This document shows, piece by piece, positions 34,723-44,339 of a DNA stretch of 64,000 bases. Below the pieces are notes generated by a model. It was not told the origin of the DNA, did not search any database, and saw only the letters and a program-made list of their open reading frames with translations. The stretch comes from Arabidopsis thaliana (taxonomy: Eukaryota; Streptophyta; Magnoliopsida; Brassicales; Brassicaceae), in assembly GCF_000001735.4 (NCBI RefSeq), contig NC_003075.7, forward strand, positions 7,131,001 to 7,195,000, written 5' to 3'. Position 1 is the stretch's first letter. Every line of letters begins with the position of its first letter. The position numbers and the translations under genes are program-made.

Positions 34723-37172
34723 GGACAAGATTGTTATACCAAAAAAAAAAAAAAACAAATTTGTGGTTGTAATTTCATTTTTTTGATATCGTTTGTGTTA
34801 CATCTTCTTCTTCTGGTATTAAATTTTCTTGTCTGAAATATCAAATCTTTATTATTATTTATTATTACAATTATCTCCTCTTGGTCGTTAGTTATTTCAA
34901 TGTAGTCTCATTCTTATTTCTCATTAACCATCCATTTTTATTACTTTTGGTAATTCTCCTTCTTATCATTACTTATTTTTTCTTTATATACACACAACAT
35001 ATCAACAATGCCTCCATGGTTTTACTTCTGCTTCTCTTTGTCTCTCTGTTACTCCCACTCTTATCAGTCAAAACTCAAAATACATCTTCTCTATTTTACT
35101 CCATTCTTCCAAACTAGGTATAAGTAAAAGGCATATATAAATGCTAAATTTAAGGGCCTCAGCCAATTCTCCTCAAGCCCAAATCTGAATTCAAGCGTTA
35201 AGTTATTACAAGTAGGCCTAGCTGGCCCATCTTCTTTATCTGCAAAATGAAATAGAGAGAAAGTTAAGGTTTGCATATGAAAGGCTAATAGCTTGGTACT
35301 CAAGAAAGATTGAGGCCTATCCTTTTAAGTAAACACACATTTTCGTATTATGACCTTACAAATGAAATTAAACAAACAGAATCTTCAAAAGAGGAAATTT
35401 ACTATCTCGCTTGAAAGAAGCGAGATGTAAGCAAAATTTCGGAATCTATATCCCCACGGGAATCTATAGGTTCTAATTCAAGGAGATATAGGTTTCAAAG
35501 TTTGTTTTAGGGGACATCTAGCACTAAATCATAGTATGGTGTGGATCTGGTGCGACGTGATAGTTCTCATGAAGAAATAGATAGTCTTCCCTTGAATCAA
35601 CTAATCATAACATAAAGAGTACCTACATCTAAATATATTTCTCAGACCAAACACACTACCTTCCACAGAGCTAGATGGAAAGGAATTCCCATTTTCTTGA
35701 CCCAGAAATTTATCATTGAATGGTACAAGTTAGAGACAATAGCTAAATGTAAGTAAAACGTGTGTAAATAGGTCATAATATTGAAAACGTGCATGCGTTT
35801 ATTCATTGGCAGAGAGGGAGAGAGTTGAACTGAGACAGAGAGAAAAAAAGAAAAGAGAAACATCTAAGTAAAGTTCGAGTCTTTATCTTAAGCTTTGTAC
35901 TGAAACACAAAGTTAAATCATGTTATGCTTTATTATTCATCATTGAAATAATGATGAATACTTGAGTTTAAACTAGCTCAAAATTTGCTTGTAAAAGTAA
36001 AAAGAGTCAAAATAGTTTTCTTTCTATGTAATAAAAGGTCTAAACATCTATATAAAGTTTCATGTATTTATATATATATACAGGCAATCTGAGTTAAGTG
36101 ATGGAAAAGCTAAGCATCACACATGCAATGAAACTTATTATCATGTTTAACATATAATTAAAGATCACCCTATAGAAAAAGAATGGAAGGCTACTAAAAT
36201 TAAAGATTTTTGGGTTTCTAAAAGATAATATGAGTTCACCATTATGTTTCATAAATTGTATCAGATGGGGTTGTAACTTGTGATAAATTTGATAACAGAA
36301 AAAGCACATCCAGGTAATTTACACATTTGATGGTTTTGTAGTTTAGAGTTTTAAAGTTTCCAAGATCGTATATTGTGATACGTTTGTGAAGTCAAATATA
36401 TTTTCAAGCACCAGCTTGAGAAGAACCCAAGACGTAGAAACTATTATAGACATGTAACATGTTGTGATCATATCGTGTTGTATGATAAGTTGAGGTCGTG
36501 TGCAACTTAGTTAGTTAGTTATATTTCTCGTTGGGGACCAGAGAAACCATTACAAATGGAAATAGATGATTATGATTGGTGTTTAATGAAATGAGAGATT
36601 GCTGAATTGTTAAGTCAATTTTGGAATAAAATAAACTTATGAAAAATATTTTATAATTAATGCTAAATTTATTATTCAAAATGATTTAATTTATTGTAGA
36701 AATCTCAATTTAGTAAAAAATTTAAAATATAGTTGACTATGAAATGTATAGATTTTTTTATTATAAAGAAAAAATAATGGTCAACGTTTCAGCGAAATAA
36801 AGGGTAATTCAAAATTCCAAAATATAGTTATCATAATAGTCACAATATATTTCAAAACCTAACTATATTGTAAAATACAGTTAACAGTAATCACACAAAA
36901 TAAATGGTAATTTAAAAAATAAACAGAAATAAAAAATAATCATAAAGAAACTCTTGATAAAAAAATAGAAGAGAATCACTATGCATTAACTATTTGGTCA
37001 TAGTTGTAAGAATAGATTTCCCTTTCATTCATTACAATTTATTGAATCACTCTTTCATCACAAATCAAATATAAAACCATAGTCTCCCTGTGCAAAGAAC
37101 TTGCATCATCGTCTAAAATACCAAAACACACCTCTCTTTGTCTAGCATTCAACGTTATCCTAGTTCGTTGCC
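34723..37172. other. Spacer between J-like copies 1 and 2
   Basis: Mostly AT-rich spacer. 35910-35990 is related to 41300-41380, downstream of the third copy. 36655-37170 is promoter copy B. A 33-codon open frame at 35016-35117 is discussed separately. No other gene seen. Confidence 0.5.
35016..35117 (+). other. Small open frame with signal-peptide-like sequence (doubtful)
   Basis: Encodes 33 residues: MVLLLLLFVSLLLPLLSVK followed by a short polar tail. The stop directly abuts a GT (TAG|GTATAAG). It could be chance hydrophobic coding in T-rich DNA, a relic of a secreted-protein first exon, or a tiny peptide gene. No homologue recognised. Confidence 0.15.
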
Positions 37173-37967
37173 ATGTTTTCCGGAGAGGGTGCTTCACAAA
37201 TCCGCATAGCTCCCGAAGATAAACCAATCCAATGGTGCTACCAAATTCTAAAGTCGCGTGACTTCAAGAGCGCTCGATATATCACTCAAATGAATTTGAA
37301 GTTAAGCAAGACACGTCATGATGAGTATGAGAAAGGCCTAGCCATTTGTGACATCCTGATCGCCGCAGAGAACCGGCTTCCCAACGGGTTGTTGGATTGC
37401 TACGGCATGATCCGGATGACCAGACCTGGACTAGTTTTATATCAGAACATCGAGAAGGAATTGAATCTTTTGGGATGGGGAAACATTAGTAACCCTTTCC
37501 CATTTAGACAAGAAGCTTCTGAAAAGTTCTTCTTTGCTTGGTCGCTTCTGTCCAATCCAACCATTAAGGAGATGTACGATTACGCTACCTCGGATGAGGT
37601 AAACCTTGAACCCCAAGGAAATGTCAATGAATACATGGATGTAGACAGCAGCAGCCAAAGCGGTTATGGATTAGGTAGTGTCCTTTGTTCTGATTTGCCT
37701 GGATCAGAGTACTTGAAAGAGTTTGCGGATGTGTATCCCTTGCCGCTGGCGGAGAAAGGACAGGCTCCGCACAATCGGTTTGGATGGTATGACCATAATG
37801 TTGGTCCTGAAACTAACAATAATGTGGTAGTTACTTATGAGGACGCTAAAGAGGAGGAGTGTGACATGAGCTCTAGTAGCGAACTGCGCATAATTAATGG
37901 AAGGAGAGTGAAAATTACCATTGAAGAAGCAGCAGAAACAAGTGATACTCCTAGTTGCTCAAGATGA
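37173..37967 (+). CDS. Intronless J-like protein without HPD motif, copy 2
   Basis: Tandem paralogue of the gene at 33904; one exon, 264 codons plus stop. Begins MFSGEGASQIRIAPEDKPIQ. The same helical N-terminus and J-like segment are present (LPNGLLDCYGMIRM ... EASEKFFFAWSLLSNPTIKEMYD), again with no HPD. The middle is shorter and more diverged. A weaker counterpart of the SUMO-interaction motif remains (NVVVTYEDAKEEE), and the C-terminal RRVKITIEE block aligns with RKVKFVPLR in copy 1. Preceded by the shared promoter block with a TATAAAA at about 37072. The open frame is intact over its whole length, which argues that it is still constrained, but function is unknown. Confidence 0.78.
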   Translation: MFSGEGASQIRIAPEDKPIQWCYQILKSRDFKSARYITQMNLKLSKTRHDEYEKGLAICDILIAAENRLPNGLLDCYGMIRMTRPGLVLYQNIEKELNLLGWGNISNPFPFRQEASEKFFFAWSLLSNPTIKEMYDYATSDEVNLEPQGNVNEYMDVDSSSQSGYGLGSVLCSDLPGSEYLKEFADVYPLPLAEKGQAPHNRFGWYDHNVGPETNNNVVVTYEDAKEEECDMSSSSELRIINGRRVKITIEEAAETSDTPSCSR

Positions 37968-38519
37968 AGACTATGTTCAAGCGTTCTTAAGTGTCGTTCC
38001 TTTAGACCATTATCCTTCTTTTTCATAATAAAACTGAGGTTGTAATTTCATTTTTCTTTATGTCGTTTTCATTTTCATCTTCTTCTTTTAGTCTCACATT
38101 TTTCGCTTGTCTGAAATCATCTCAATCATTTATTATAATATTAAATCATCTCAACCATTTTTTTTTACTATTCATCTTGAGGAAAAAATAAGGTGCGTAA
38201 GATCATTCCAATTTCCAAATAGATATGCTATTGGCAGTCTCATGTACACGATAATATGTATAAGGCTAAATAGTGTGTATCAGTGTATGCAATGGGAAAT
38301 TGTTAGCTTGCTTATGAGCAACCACGAAAACTCGAAAAGCAACACTTACAAACATTGAAAGTGGATTTTCAAAGGTATATATAAGTTTCTCATTACTTTT
38401 CAAAAAGTTTGAAATGGAGTTGCATGATTATATATGTTGATGCAGACCACACAAGTTCGGTGATACTACAGTTTGTTCAATATTGCATATACATAATACA
38501 TTTTACATTTATACATGTA

Positions 38520-39192
38520 TGTAATTAACCAGCTAGCCCAAAACATGCAACTTAAACACGTTACAATATTTTCAATAACTAAATTTTGTAAACAGTTAAT
38601 TCCACATATTAGTCCTAAATTATGAAGATCTTGCAAGTTACAATCCAACATTGAAAGAAGAAAAAAGGTCCAATTAACACTAAAAATGGAAAACATCATA
38701 TTTGTTGTTACTTGTTACAGTGCACAGTATTCTCCAATCTTAGAACCGTTCTTGTTCTCGAAGCATTAGGATTAGATCTAACATGATCCACCGGCCACCA
38801 TTGAAATCTGAAGTGTTTCTTCTTTTTCTGAATTTAATGTTAAATTATATTTAAGAAAAAAACAAACGTTTATACGTCTAAATGCAAACTTTTCTTAAGA
38901 TAGAATCAAAATATGGTTCAATCTATCTATTCTTGACTTTGTCGTGATGCAAACCACACTTGAAGTCCTCCAATTATTTTTCTCTCCCTTTCTCTGTTAT
39001 GGTGCTCAAGCGGTTCCTCATGTTTCTATCAATCAGCTTGACAAGTTTCTCTGTTCTCGATGGTGGTTCTCCGTGTCTCCTATCATTCCTCTCACGAACC
39101 TGAAGTGCTTCTTCTTCATAAGCTCTCCTCTCCATCTCTTCTCTCATCGCTTTCTTCTTCCCTTTCACTACCATCACCACTCCAATCACTGA
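38520..39192 (-). pseudogene. Broken copy of the DUF1191 membrane-protein gene
   Basis: The minus-strand frame at 39189-38974 begins with the transmembrane exit and cytosolic tail of the DUF1191 protein (VVKGKKKAMREEMERRAYEEEALQV, shared with 42276-43259) and then diverges. A second homologous piece at about 38700-38815 matches the final codons, and 38560-38700 matches the downstream flank (42066-42250). About 280 bp of unrelated sequence separates the pieces. The ectodomain and signal peptide are missing, so this is a truncated copy. Confidence 0.8.
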
Positions 39193-39517
39193 TTCATGTT
39201 GGGCTTTAGTTGACTTTTCATTGGATCTTGATTATGTTTTATTGGGCTTTCTAAGTTTACCGTTTAGAGTTCATCTTAACTGCATAAATAAAAATTGTTT
39301 TAAAATTAATTTATCTTTTTAATTTCAATACCTAAATTAAATTTTTCATCTCGTTTAGACAGATATTTTTGAGAAAGGAGTTTTGAGTACTAGTATGCTT
39401 AATTAATCATACATAATCTATTTCAAATCATGTCTTTTCAAAGTAACTATAAATTCATTAAGAATAATTCTTTTAAACAAAGATCATTAAAATTTACCAT
39501 CAAAAGTCTCATGTCTT

Positions 39518-40197
39518 GATTGGTTGGGCTGTAACTACTAATATTTATGTAAAGACCAAATTGTTACAAATCATGCTGTAGGTTTTTTTTTCTAAGTTAC
39601 AGCCAAAAGAAAAATCTTTTTGTTTTGAATGTAAATCTTTTAATTTCTACATCATACTATTTTGTGATGTAGGTTTTATTTCTTTTCTTTTCCTCTCTCG
39701 TTTAATTTTTATTTTGTCACTATTATTTTTCTTTTCTATTTGTATATATTCACTAGTCTTAATATATAGACATAGATGGATATATATGTTGAACGAAAAA
39801 ACTTATATCTATAAACAATTTTAAACTAATATTTAGTTATTATATGAATACCATATAACATATTTCATACATTTAGAAATGATTTCTATATTTCTATATT
39901 TATATAGATTCCGTTTACATATATATGTACATAATGCAATTTACGTTGTTATTATATAATTTTATTAACTATAATATATAATTTTACAATTTAAGAAAAT
40001 ATAATTTATAAATACAAAATTTCAAATATATCTATTAATCATAATTTTGAATTCCAACTAATAAATTTACCGCCAAAATTATATATTCTTAAAATCTATA
40101 CAGCCAAAAAGTTATAGTCAAAATTCTACAGCTACACCTTACACACTTACTGCCAAAATTCTACAGTAAAAAATCTACAACTACAGTCTAACCAATC
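39518..40197. mobile_element. TIR DNA transposon relic (hAT- or Mutator-like MITE)
   Basis: Left end GATTGGTTGGGCTGTAACTACT (39518) and right end CTACAACTACAGTCTAACCAATC (to 40197) are imperfect inverted repeats; subterminal motifs CTACAG, TTGGCTGT and CCAAAATTCTACAG recur. No transposase frame. Target-site duplication not convincing. It sits just left of promoter copy C. Confidence 0.5.
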
Positions 40198-40683
40198 ACC
40201 CACTCAATTTGGTAAAAACTTTAAAATATAGTTGACTCTGCAATATTGGAAGATAGTCTAACAAATATAACAAAAACAGTCAACGATATTCCTGCAAAAT
40301 AAATAGTAATTCAAATTTTCAAAAGATTGATAGTTTGATACCATATCAATTATCGTATATTTTCCTGGAAGTACATATAAGTAATTTTTAAACCTATTTA
40401 ATCATTTTTTCGAAAAATATGCTAATTTTGTATAGATATAATTTTGAATATTATAACTAATATTTATGTTAATTGGTCTTAGTTGTTTGACTATATCTCG
40501 TGCATTAATTATCTTTAACAAAATGTTGAATCACTCTTTACTATAAAACCAGTGTCTCTACACCACAGAACTATCACAGACCAAATCTCCTTCACTCACT
40601 CTCTCTCTCTCTCTCCATCCTTCCCTCCCTCCCTCATTCCCTTTATCCCATCCCTCCCAGACTTGTCATTTTTGTTGTAGTTC

Positions 40684-40962
40684 GTTATCATGTCTTCCGA
40701 AGAAAGTGTTTCACAAAACCACACCACACTGATGAGCCAGTCAAAACGTGTTACATACTTCTAAGACTTCGTGACTTTATGGGAGTTTGGCATATCGTTA
40801 ACAAGAATCAATTGGTAAGAAGTAAATGGCATGGTGAATGTTAGAAAGAACGGAGCGATTGCTCATGTCCTCCACGTCACAAAGAACTGACTTCTACATG
40901 GGTTATTGGGTGGTTACAACATGATTCAAGGGTCACTACCCAAACCGGTTTTAGGGGAAACC
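40684..40962 (+). pseudogene. J-like pseudogene, copy 3, truncated
   Basis: Starts with the family start (TTATCATGTCTTCCGAAGAAAGTGTTTC) and follows copies 1 and 2 to about residue 85 (GGTTACAACATGATTCAAGG ... CCGGTTTTAGGGGAAACC). Frameshifts and in-frame stops interrupt it within the first 40 codons. It then meets an inverted copy of the same segment. The upstream promoter block is retained (40200-40680). Confidence 0.8.
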
Positions 40963-41243
40963 AGTTAGGGTGGTGTCACCCGAATCATACCGTAACAATC
41001 CATTAACCCATTCGGAAACAGGTTCTATGCGGTATTGTGAACATCGGCAATAGCTCCAGCTTTCTCAAACTCATCTAAGCGTTTTTTGCTTATACTAACT
41101 GGTTCATGTTCACGGTATAATGGATACCAATAAAATCACCAAATCTTAGAAGTATATGGCATGTTTTGATCACTTCATCATTGGGTGTTGTAAGGTTATG
41201 CGAAGCTCCTTCTCCGGACGACATGACAACGAACTACAATAAT
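40963..41243 (-). pseudogene. J-like pseudogene, copy 4, inverted and truncated
   Basis: Reverse complement of 41243-40963 follows copy 1 from GTTGTCATGTCGTCCGGAGAA through ...CTTACAACACCC(A)ATGATGAAG..., TTTGAGAAAGCTGGAGCTATTGCCGATGTTCAC and GGTATGATTCGGGTGACA. Stops and frameshifts are present. It covers the same part of the gene as copy 3, head outward, so the two form a palindrome-like pair. Confidence 0.8.
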
Positions 41244-41552
41244 GTTGTGATTGATTTTAGAAGTTTATGGGAAAATGTATTCTCACGAAAGGAAAATTTG
41301 TTAAATCATGGTGTTATGCTTTATTATTCCTCATTGGCAGGTGAATAATTGAGATTAAAATAGGTCAAATTTTTCTTTCACATAATAAAAAAAAATCACA
41401 TTTTTAACCTTCAATTTCAAAAGAATTTTACTAATACTATAAACTACCAAAATAATTTTATTAATATTTTAGACATCCAAAATAGTTTTCCTATTTACAT
41501 CGTCATAAAAGATGACCGAACAGTAACGGAACAATTAATTTATGTTTGTTTA

Positions 41553-42066
41553 GTATAATTTTTTAATTTAATTTAATTTTTAATTAATAATTTATTTATT
41601 ATAATTAATAAAAATCTAAAACAAAAAAAAAACTTTTTTTTCATCTACTCACCGTCTGACTATGAAAGTTCTAGATTAACCTTTAAAATTAGAGACTGGA
41701 GCACAAGAGAAATTAAAGTATAAAAATAGAAACAAACAAATGTAGAATCTGAGGTACAAGAAAATCTTAAAATAGAAGAATAAAAACAAAAGAATATCAA
41801 AGCTTAGCCAAAAAATAAAGCATTCACTCTATTAGAGGAATCTATTGGGTGAGACTGATCCAAAAACAATTCACCTCTACCAAATGGATAAATTAGGATC
41901 TTGTAGTACCAATTGCAATAAAAGGATGGTGAACAAAAACAATGAATTGAATAAAACATCTAGATATTTTTTTGGTCAGACGGTGAGTAGTCGAAGACGA
42001 TGAAGTTTTTTTAACTAATCATAAATCTGTATTATATAATAAAATTAATTAAAATTTTAAATTAAA
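41553..42066. mobile_element. Foldback-like element with long imperfect inverted repeats
   Basis: The left arm runs from TATAATTTTTTAATTTAATTT to CATCTACTCACCGTCTGAC (to about 41662); the right arm starts GTCAGACGGTGAGTAG (about 41977) and runs to AAAATTTTAAATTAAAG. About 19 bp are perfect and a further 70-80 bp are AT-rich and only roughly complementary. The 315-bp centre has no clear coding. Probably a foldback or MULE-type MITE. Confidence 0.45.
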
Positions 42067-42164
42067 GCGGCTTACAATATTTTCAATAACTCATTTGGAA
42101 AACAGTTAACTCCACATATTATGTCACCTAAATAATGAAGATCTTAGAAGTTACAATCCAACAC

Positions 42165-42199
42165 AAAAAAAAAAAAAAAAAAAAAAAAGAAAAAAAAAC
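42165..42199. repeat. Poly-A tract
   Basis: A run of A broken by single G residues in the 3' flank of the DUF1191 gene. Confidence 0.9.
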
Positions 42200-42275
42200 A
42201 GAGTTGAATTAACACTAAAAATTGAAAACATCTTATCAAGAAGGAAGATACCTAATTTAAGTATGTTGTTACTTG

Positions 42276-43259
42276 TTACTTATACCTAGTATTTTCAAAT
42301 CTTGGAATCGTTCTTGATCTCGAAGCATTAGGATTAGCTCTAACATGACCCACCATTGAAACCTGAAGTGCTTCTTCTTCATAAGCTCTCCTCTCCATCT
42401 CCTCTCTCATCGCTTTCTTCTTCCCTTTCACTACCATCGCCACCACCAATAACCCTAACAGAAACGCTCCAATTATTGAACCTATCACACTCCCAACCGC
42501 CACTTTCCACCGGCTCAATTTCCCTCCGCCACCGTCAGTCAAAGCCGGAGATGACGACGGTGTTACCACCGTACTACCGCCACCGCCACTATCATGAGCT
42601 CTAATCACAAGCGCGTAATGCCCTTGTCTTGTTCCCAAGCAAACATAAGCTGAAACTTGCTCTCTAAACGTTATGTTACCGTTACTTGTGAAGCAAGCAC
42701 ACAAGACAGATGAGTTCTTCTTCGTGTTAGGTTTAGGGCTACCACTTGCCTCACTGCTTAAGAATTTGATCAAAATAGGGTTTTGTTCCGTGCCCATTAC
42801 GTTAACCTCATAAGGATTCACAGCAACACCGTCCGGATTTGAATTGTAAGCCAATAAACCAAGAACAGGAGACACAAGCCGGTATTTGTAACCGGTTAAG
42901 TTATAACCGGTTGAGTAAATATAAGAAGACCAGTTAAACCCCAAGTTCTGTCTCACCAGGATCACTCTCTCAACACATGGCTCCACGGTCAAGCCCGGAC
43001 CTAAGTGAAACTCTCCAATTCTTGCACCGTGTCTTCTCAAACTCCCACATCTAAACTTAGCTGTGGCGATATCAATGGAGGAGAAATTCGAAGGAAGATG
43101 GACTTTCTGGATAGCACCTGTCTTGAAATGTATGTTGAAGTTTCTAATGGTGTAATCTCTGATCATAAGATCAAGAAAATGTGCTGATTCAATGGTCTGA
43201 GATTTGGATTTATGTACATGAAAAAGAAGGATGATGAAGATAAATGGTATAGAGCCCAT
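42276..43259 (-). CDS. DUF1191 type-I membrane protein
   Basis: Single exon, 327 codons plus stop; function unknown. The ATG at 43259 is used: upstream in-frame codons begin with TTG only. Residues 1-20 (MGSIPFIFIILLFHVHKSKS) form a signal peptide. The extracellular part carries the DUF1191 domain with conserved cysteines and motifs such as RCGSLRRHGA, LGFNWSSYIYS and NPYEVNVMG, several N-glycosylation sites, then a Gly/Ser/Thr linker. A transmembrane helix (about residues 252-276, VGSVIGSIIGAFLLGLLVVAMVV) precedes a basic then acidic coiled cytosolic tail (KGKKKAMREEMERRAYEEE). A truncated duplicate lies at 38.5-39.2 kb; the paralogue in the duplicate block is At4g22900 from memory. Confidence 0.9.
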   Translation of the reverse strand: MGSIPFIFIILLFHVHKSKSQTIESAHFLDLMIRDYTIRNFNIHFKTGAIQKVHLPSNFSSIDIATAKFRCGSLRRHGARIGEFHLGPGLTVEPCVERVILVRQNLGFNWSSYIYSTGYNLTGYKYRLVSPVLGLLAYNSNPDGVAVNPYEVNVMGTEQNPILIKFLSSEASGSPKPNTKKNSSVLCACFTSNGNITFREQVSAYVCLGTRQGHYALVIRAHDSGGGGSTVVTPSSSPALTDGGGGKLSRWKVAVGSVIGSIIGAFLLGLLVVAMVVKGKKKAMREEMERRAYEEEALQVSMVGHVRANPNASRSRTIPRFENTRYK

Positions 43260-44339
43260 GTGAAGAGGACCCAATGATTCTAAGATGAATGAAGAAGTAG
43301 TTAGGTTTTGCAGAGAGAAGTGATCAAGAAGAAAGAGAGAGAGAAGTATATTGATTGTGTTTTACTTTGTTGGCATGTGTTTTGGGGACAGACATGATCA
43401 GTATATAGTATATACTATGTATCTTTTATTAATCCTTAAGACATAATAATGAATAAGCATGACCGATGTTTTATAATGCTTAGAATACTATCCTACTTTC
43501 TTCTAGCCTCGTGACATTTTACTTTATACACACTTTGTAGTCTTGTAAATTGCTTATATTCTTTCGATCCTAAAATGATACATTTAGAAATGTCTAAACG
43601 GTGAGAAAAAAAAGGAAGGTAAATGATGATATAGAGGGCATGGGACGACGACGATGTCATCATCATCATTGCACCTTTTTCTTATTAAAAAGATAGAATT
43701 TGGCATGCTATAATATTTGTATGACTTTTTCCTTTGTAATAATCCTTAACTCTTATTACATGTTCCCCACTTTTATCTATCTATCAGCTTCTTAATAGAA
43801 ATCATACTAAAATGAACTATAGAATCACAAAAGTCAAAAAGTCTTGGACTGGCCTTGACTAGCACCTATAAATGATTTAGAACATCATATTTGATTTTCA
43901 CATGGATTAACGAAACTATATTATGGAACACATTCAAAATTATAACAACAAAAAAAATACAAGTATTATTTCAAAACTACACAAGGTTGTGCTTATTTCT
44001 TGAATTATTTTACTTTCCTAATGAGAGCAAAGTTTCTCAAAGAAGTAATCATATGATGTTTTTCTTTGAATGTGCCTCACACTTACTTACAAACACAACA
44101 CAAGCCAATGAGAGCTACATGAAAAGATCTGAAGATTATACAAAACAGCATACAAACTTTGGTTTTTCTCCTTCTTCTTCAATTTCTCCACCTTCTTCAT
44201 TTGTTAGTATTAATTTTACATACACTTCTACATAACCCTGAGAAAAAGAAAACCCTAAAATTTTGAATTTTCCATTGAATCAAGAAAGATTTCATCAGAA
44301 ATCAAAGTTGAGATAAGAATTAAACCTTGGCTCTTAGAT
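43260..44339. other. Intergenic; nothing notable
   Basis: Leader and promoter of the DUF1191 gene on the left, 3' flank of PGRL1B on the right. Open frames here are short and lack family features. Confidence 0.5.

Larger units (their letters stand above)
37968..42275. other. Decayed duplication zone with pseudogenes and transposon insertions
   Basis: No intact gene. Contains, in order: a relic of the DUF1191 gene (about 38520-39190), a duplicate of the sequence from upstream of J-like gene 1 (from 39195), a TIR element (39518-40197), promoter copy C, two facing J-like pseudogenes (40684-41243), spacer related to 35910-35990, an inverted-repeat element (41553-42066) and the 3' flank of the intact DUF1191 gene with a poly-A tract at 42165-42199. 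Confidence 0.6.

Noticed and set aside
43891..44235. 114-codon frame upstream of the PGRL1B 3' end
   Set aside because: Low-complexity, no domain or motif, in the intergenic space; best explained as chance.
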